Assembly: GCA_025201765.1 (NCBI GenBank)
Contig: MU623652.1
Coordinates: forward strand, 1 to 21,722
Length of the DNA stretch: 21,722 bases
Source: Daldinia sp. FL1419
Lineage: Eukaryota; Ascomycota; Sordariomycetes; Xylariales; Hypoxylaceae
Direction of reading: 5' to 3'
The first letter of the stretch is position 1. Each line of letters opens with the position of its first letter. Shown piece by piece: positions 19,340-21,722 of the stretch. Under the pieces are notes generated by a model. That model was not told the origin of the DNA. It ran no database searches and was given only the letters and a program-made list of their open reading frames with translations. Position numbers and translations under genes: made by a program.

Positions 19340-21722
19340 AATAATATAATATATAACATATTTTATATTAAAATCTTAAATTATATTATATATTTTATTA
19401 ATAAATATATTATAAATAATATATTTATATTTAATAAATAACTAATAAATAATATTATTAATAATTTTAACCTTATTATTTTAATTTATTAATTTTTTAT
19501 TATTTAAAATAATAATATATTTAATTTATAAATTAAAATCTTTATTATTTATAAATAAATTATTAATAAAAATATATAAATAAAGGTTTTAGAGATTTAA
19601 TTTAATATATTTAAATTTATAGGTTTTATTATTTATTTATTAAGTAATTTTAATATTTAAAGTCTTAATTTCTTTAATTTTTGGTTTTTAATGTTAAATG
19701 GTAATTAAATAATTAAAAATTGTTTTGGATTAATATATAAAAATGATGTAAATTTTTTAAACCCTTTATTCCATAAATTTATTAATTATATCCATAATTT
19801 TGATATTTAATGGTTCAAATTTCTTAATTTAATTTTTTTAGGTAATTAAAATTTTATAATTATTATTATAAATTATAATATAAATGTTATTAAAATCCTT
19901 TATTCTTTTATTTAATATTTTTTAAAGATATATTTTAATATTAATTTTATTAAATATTTTATTTTTAATTATAAAGAATTTTATAATATTAATATTAAAA
20001 ATATTATTTATTTGTAGATTAATAATTTTAAAAGGTTTTAAATTAATAATTAATAAATAAGGATTGAATATTAAAAGTTTTATATATAATTTATATTAAT
20101 AATGTTAAAAATAAGTTTTAAATTAATATATATTAGATTTAATAAATTTATATAGTGGTTTTATGATATGTAATAGTGTTTTTTTAAAATATTTATTTTT
20201 TAATTTGATTAGTAAATATATGTAGATTATTTATTATATTAATGTTTTGGATTGGGTATATATTATAGTAATATTTTATATTATGATTTTTATTTTTTAT
20301 TAATATAGGAATGGTGTTAGAATTAATATAAGATATTAATTAATCTTTTGGATGGTGAATATATAAATTATAATAAATTTTTTATTAAAATTATTATAAT
20401 TTTAGATTATTAATTTTAATTTTTTATATAAAAAAAAATATTTTTATCTTTAATTTTATAAATTATTTATAATTTGAATAGTGTAATATTTTAATATATT
20501 ATTAGGTTATATATTTTTGATTGTAAGATGTTATTTTTGAATAAGATATTTAGTTTTTTTAAATCTGATATTTTGTATGATTTTTTAAATGTAATTATTT
20601 TTTTATTTATTTATAATTGAAGGATTAAAATAAAATTAATTTGTTTTTTGTTAGAAAGATATATTATGGTTATATAGGAGAAATTATTAGTATGTATGAG
20701 TTATTCTTTTGGAATAAATTTATAGTTATTAGGGTTAAAATTGGGTTTAAGTAGTTCGAACCTTAGTTGTTTAATAGGTATAGGTATTTCTTTTGGTTGT
20801 ATGTAAGGTTTGATATGAGAGTTTTTGAATGTAGATATTCTATTAGATGTGTTTGAAATGATAGTTATGTTTTTGTTAGTGATTGTGATTATTTTGTAAG
20901 GGCTTTTTTAATTATTTTTTTTTTGATAGATTAGAACCTTATTATTTATTAAAAATGATATAAGTAGGGTTTTTTAGGTATTTAAATTATTCTTTATATT
21001 TAAAGTATTTCTAATTAATTATTGTAATTTGATTTTTTTAATTTTAATTATTGTTTTTTAAATAATTTATATTTTTATGGTTTAAGAGGGGGTAGGTAAT
21101 AAGTCCATATTAATTTTAAAATATGTATTAAAAATTAAAAGGGTAGGGATTAGGTTGTTTGGGTTAGTAATGTTATTTATTATTTTAATAATTATTTATA
21201 GTTATAATATTTTTAAATTAAAGTTTTAAAGTTTATTTGTAATGATTTTGTAAGTTTTATGAATAGGGTTATAATATTTTTTTATTTTATTAATAAATTA
21301 ATAAACTTTTATTGGTATTTAGTGATAGGTAATTTTTGTAATGTGTATTTTATTTTTAAATTTAGTATTATTAAAGTTAATATTAGTATTATGAGTGATT
21401 ATGTTAGGAGGTTTAAGGTAGGTATTAATCTAATATTGTTTGAACATTTTTTAAATTTCTTTGGTTAAGATTGTTTTTATAAAGTATATTGTTTGGAATT
21501 TAATAATTGTATTAATTATATATAAAATAAAATATTTATTAAGATATATAATATTAATAATTATTTTATAATTAAAGTTTAAATTGGGGTTTTTTAAATT
21601 AAATTTAAATTATTATAAAATTTTACCTTTAATTTAATAATAATAATAAAATTTATTAATTTTTTTAATATTATTAATATTAATATTATGATTTATTTTA
21701 TTTAATAGGATATATAGTTTAT
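19340..21722 (-). pseudogene. Copia 2 body with integrase relic, runs off the window
   Basis: Direct repeat of 6790-9160. Reading the minus strand from the right edge, the integrase zinc-finger region lies at about 21630-21657. It is followed by KIIINIIYL. The core reads INTYLKPPNIITHNTNINF (DxYLGPPDIIxHDAGTNF) at about 21360-21440, with its aspartates changed to Asn, then INKIKKYYNPI near 21280 (IGKIERYHNPI), where the catalytic Glu has become Lys. Stops are TAA. On the plus strand G is kept and C lost over 20.1-21.5 kb. Protease and gag would lie beyond the window. Confidence 0.75.

Noticed and set aside
21259..21468. Plus-strand open frame of 69 codons with a Met
   Set aside because: It is the antisense shadow of the copia 2 integrase core on the minus strand, whose motifs are recognisable there. 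The plus-strand product has no plausible domain.
1..21722. Mitochondrial, apicoplast or AT-rich protist DNA
   Set aside because: Organelle or protist DNA would carry long open genes, tRNAs or rRNAs. Here only transposon relics with transition-mutated motifs are found, and GC-normal islands are interspersed.
1..21722. CRISPR array, riboswitch, rRNA or defence system
   Set aside because: The tandem repeats lack regular unique spacers, no RNA gene signature was seen, and the context is fungal transposons.

Overview
The window looks like a gene-free, transposon-filled AT-rich block from a filamentous ascomycete (Pezizomycotina) that uses repeat-induced point mutation (RIP). By eye GC is well below 20% over most of it. 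TpA is everywhere, CpA is rare, and no intact gene was found on either strand. Where two copies of a repeat can be aligned, nearly all differences are C/T or G/A. Coding traces survive as reading frames whose catalytic residues have changed by transitions, such as DTGA to NIKT and GIPQGSPLSPILF to DILxNSLLLFILF. The species cannot be named from this sequence.

The layout is nested. The oldest recognisable layer is a LINE (non-LTR retrotransposon) on the minus strand. Its reverse transcriptase starts near 13.7 kb, runs down to 12,388, is interrupted, and resumes in frame at 1,748 down to about 1.1 kb. What splits it is a Ty1/copia-type element (copia 1), also on the minus strand. It has 197-bp LTRs at 12,191-12,387 (5') and 1,749-1,945 (3'), protease and integrase relics at about 9.6-8.6 kb, and the RNase H/Pol C-terminus at 2.3-1.95 kb. 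A second copy (copia 2) enters from the right edge (21,722 to 19,340), continues with a Pol C-terminus at 16.75-16.47 kb, and ends in a 3' LTR at 16,263-16,466.

Three things have landed inside these. (a) An unclassified retroposon, here called E, has a (TAAA)n-type 3' tail, target-site duplications and variable 5' truncation. Copies lie at 1-425 (partial), 3,045-4,622 (apparently full length), 13,717-14,849, 15,511-15,567 and about 18,425-18,650. (b) A block of roughly 290-bp tandem repeats lies inside copia 1 (2.68-3.04 and 4.62-6.6 kb). (c) A less mutated block lies inside copia 2 (16.76-18.06 kb), with a 12-bp minisatellite and C-rich repeats.

A few short islands escaped RIP (2,314-2,456, 2,519-2,580, 4,473-4,610 and parts of 17.3-18.05 kb). 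They give the only near-unmutated sequence in the window. None of the elements can be functional as it stands.
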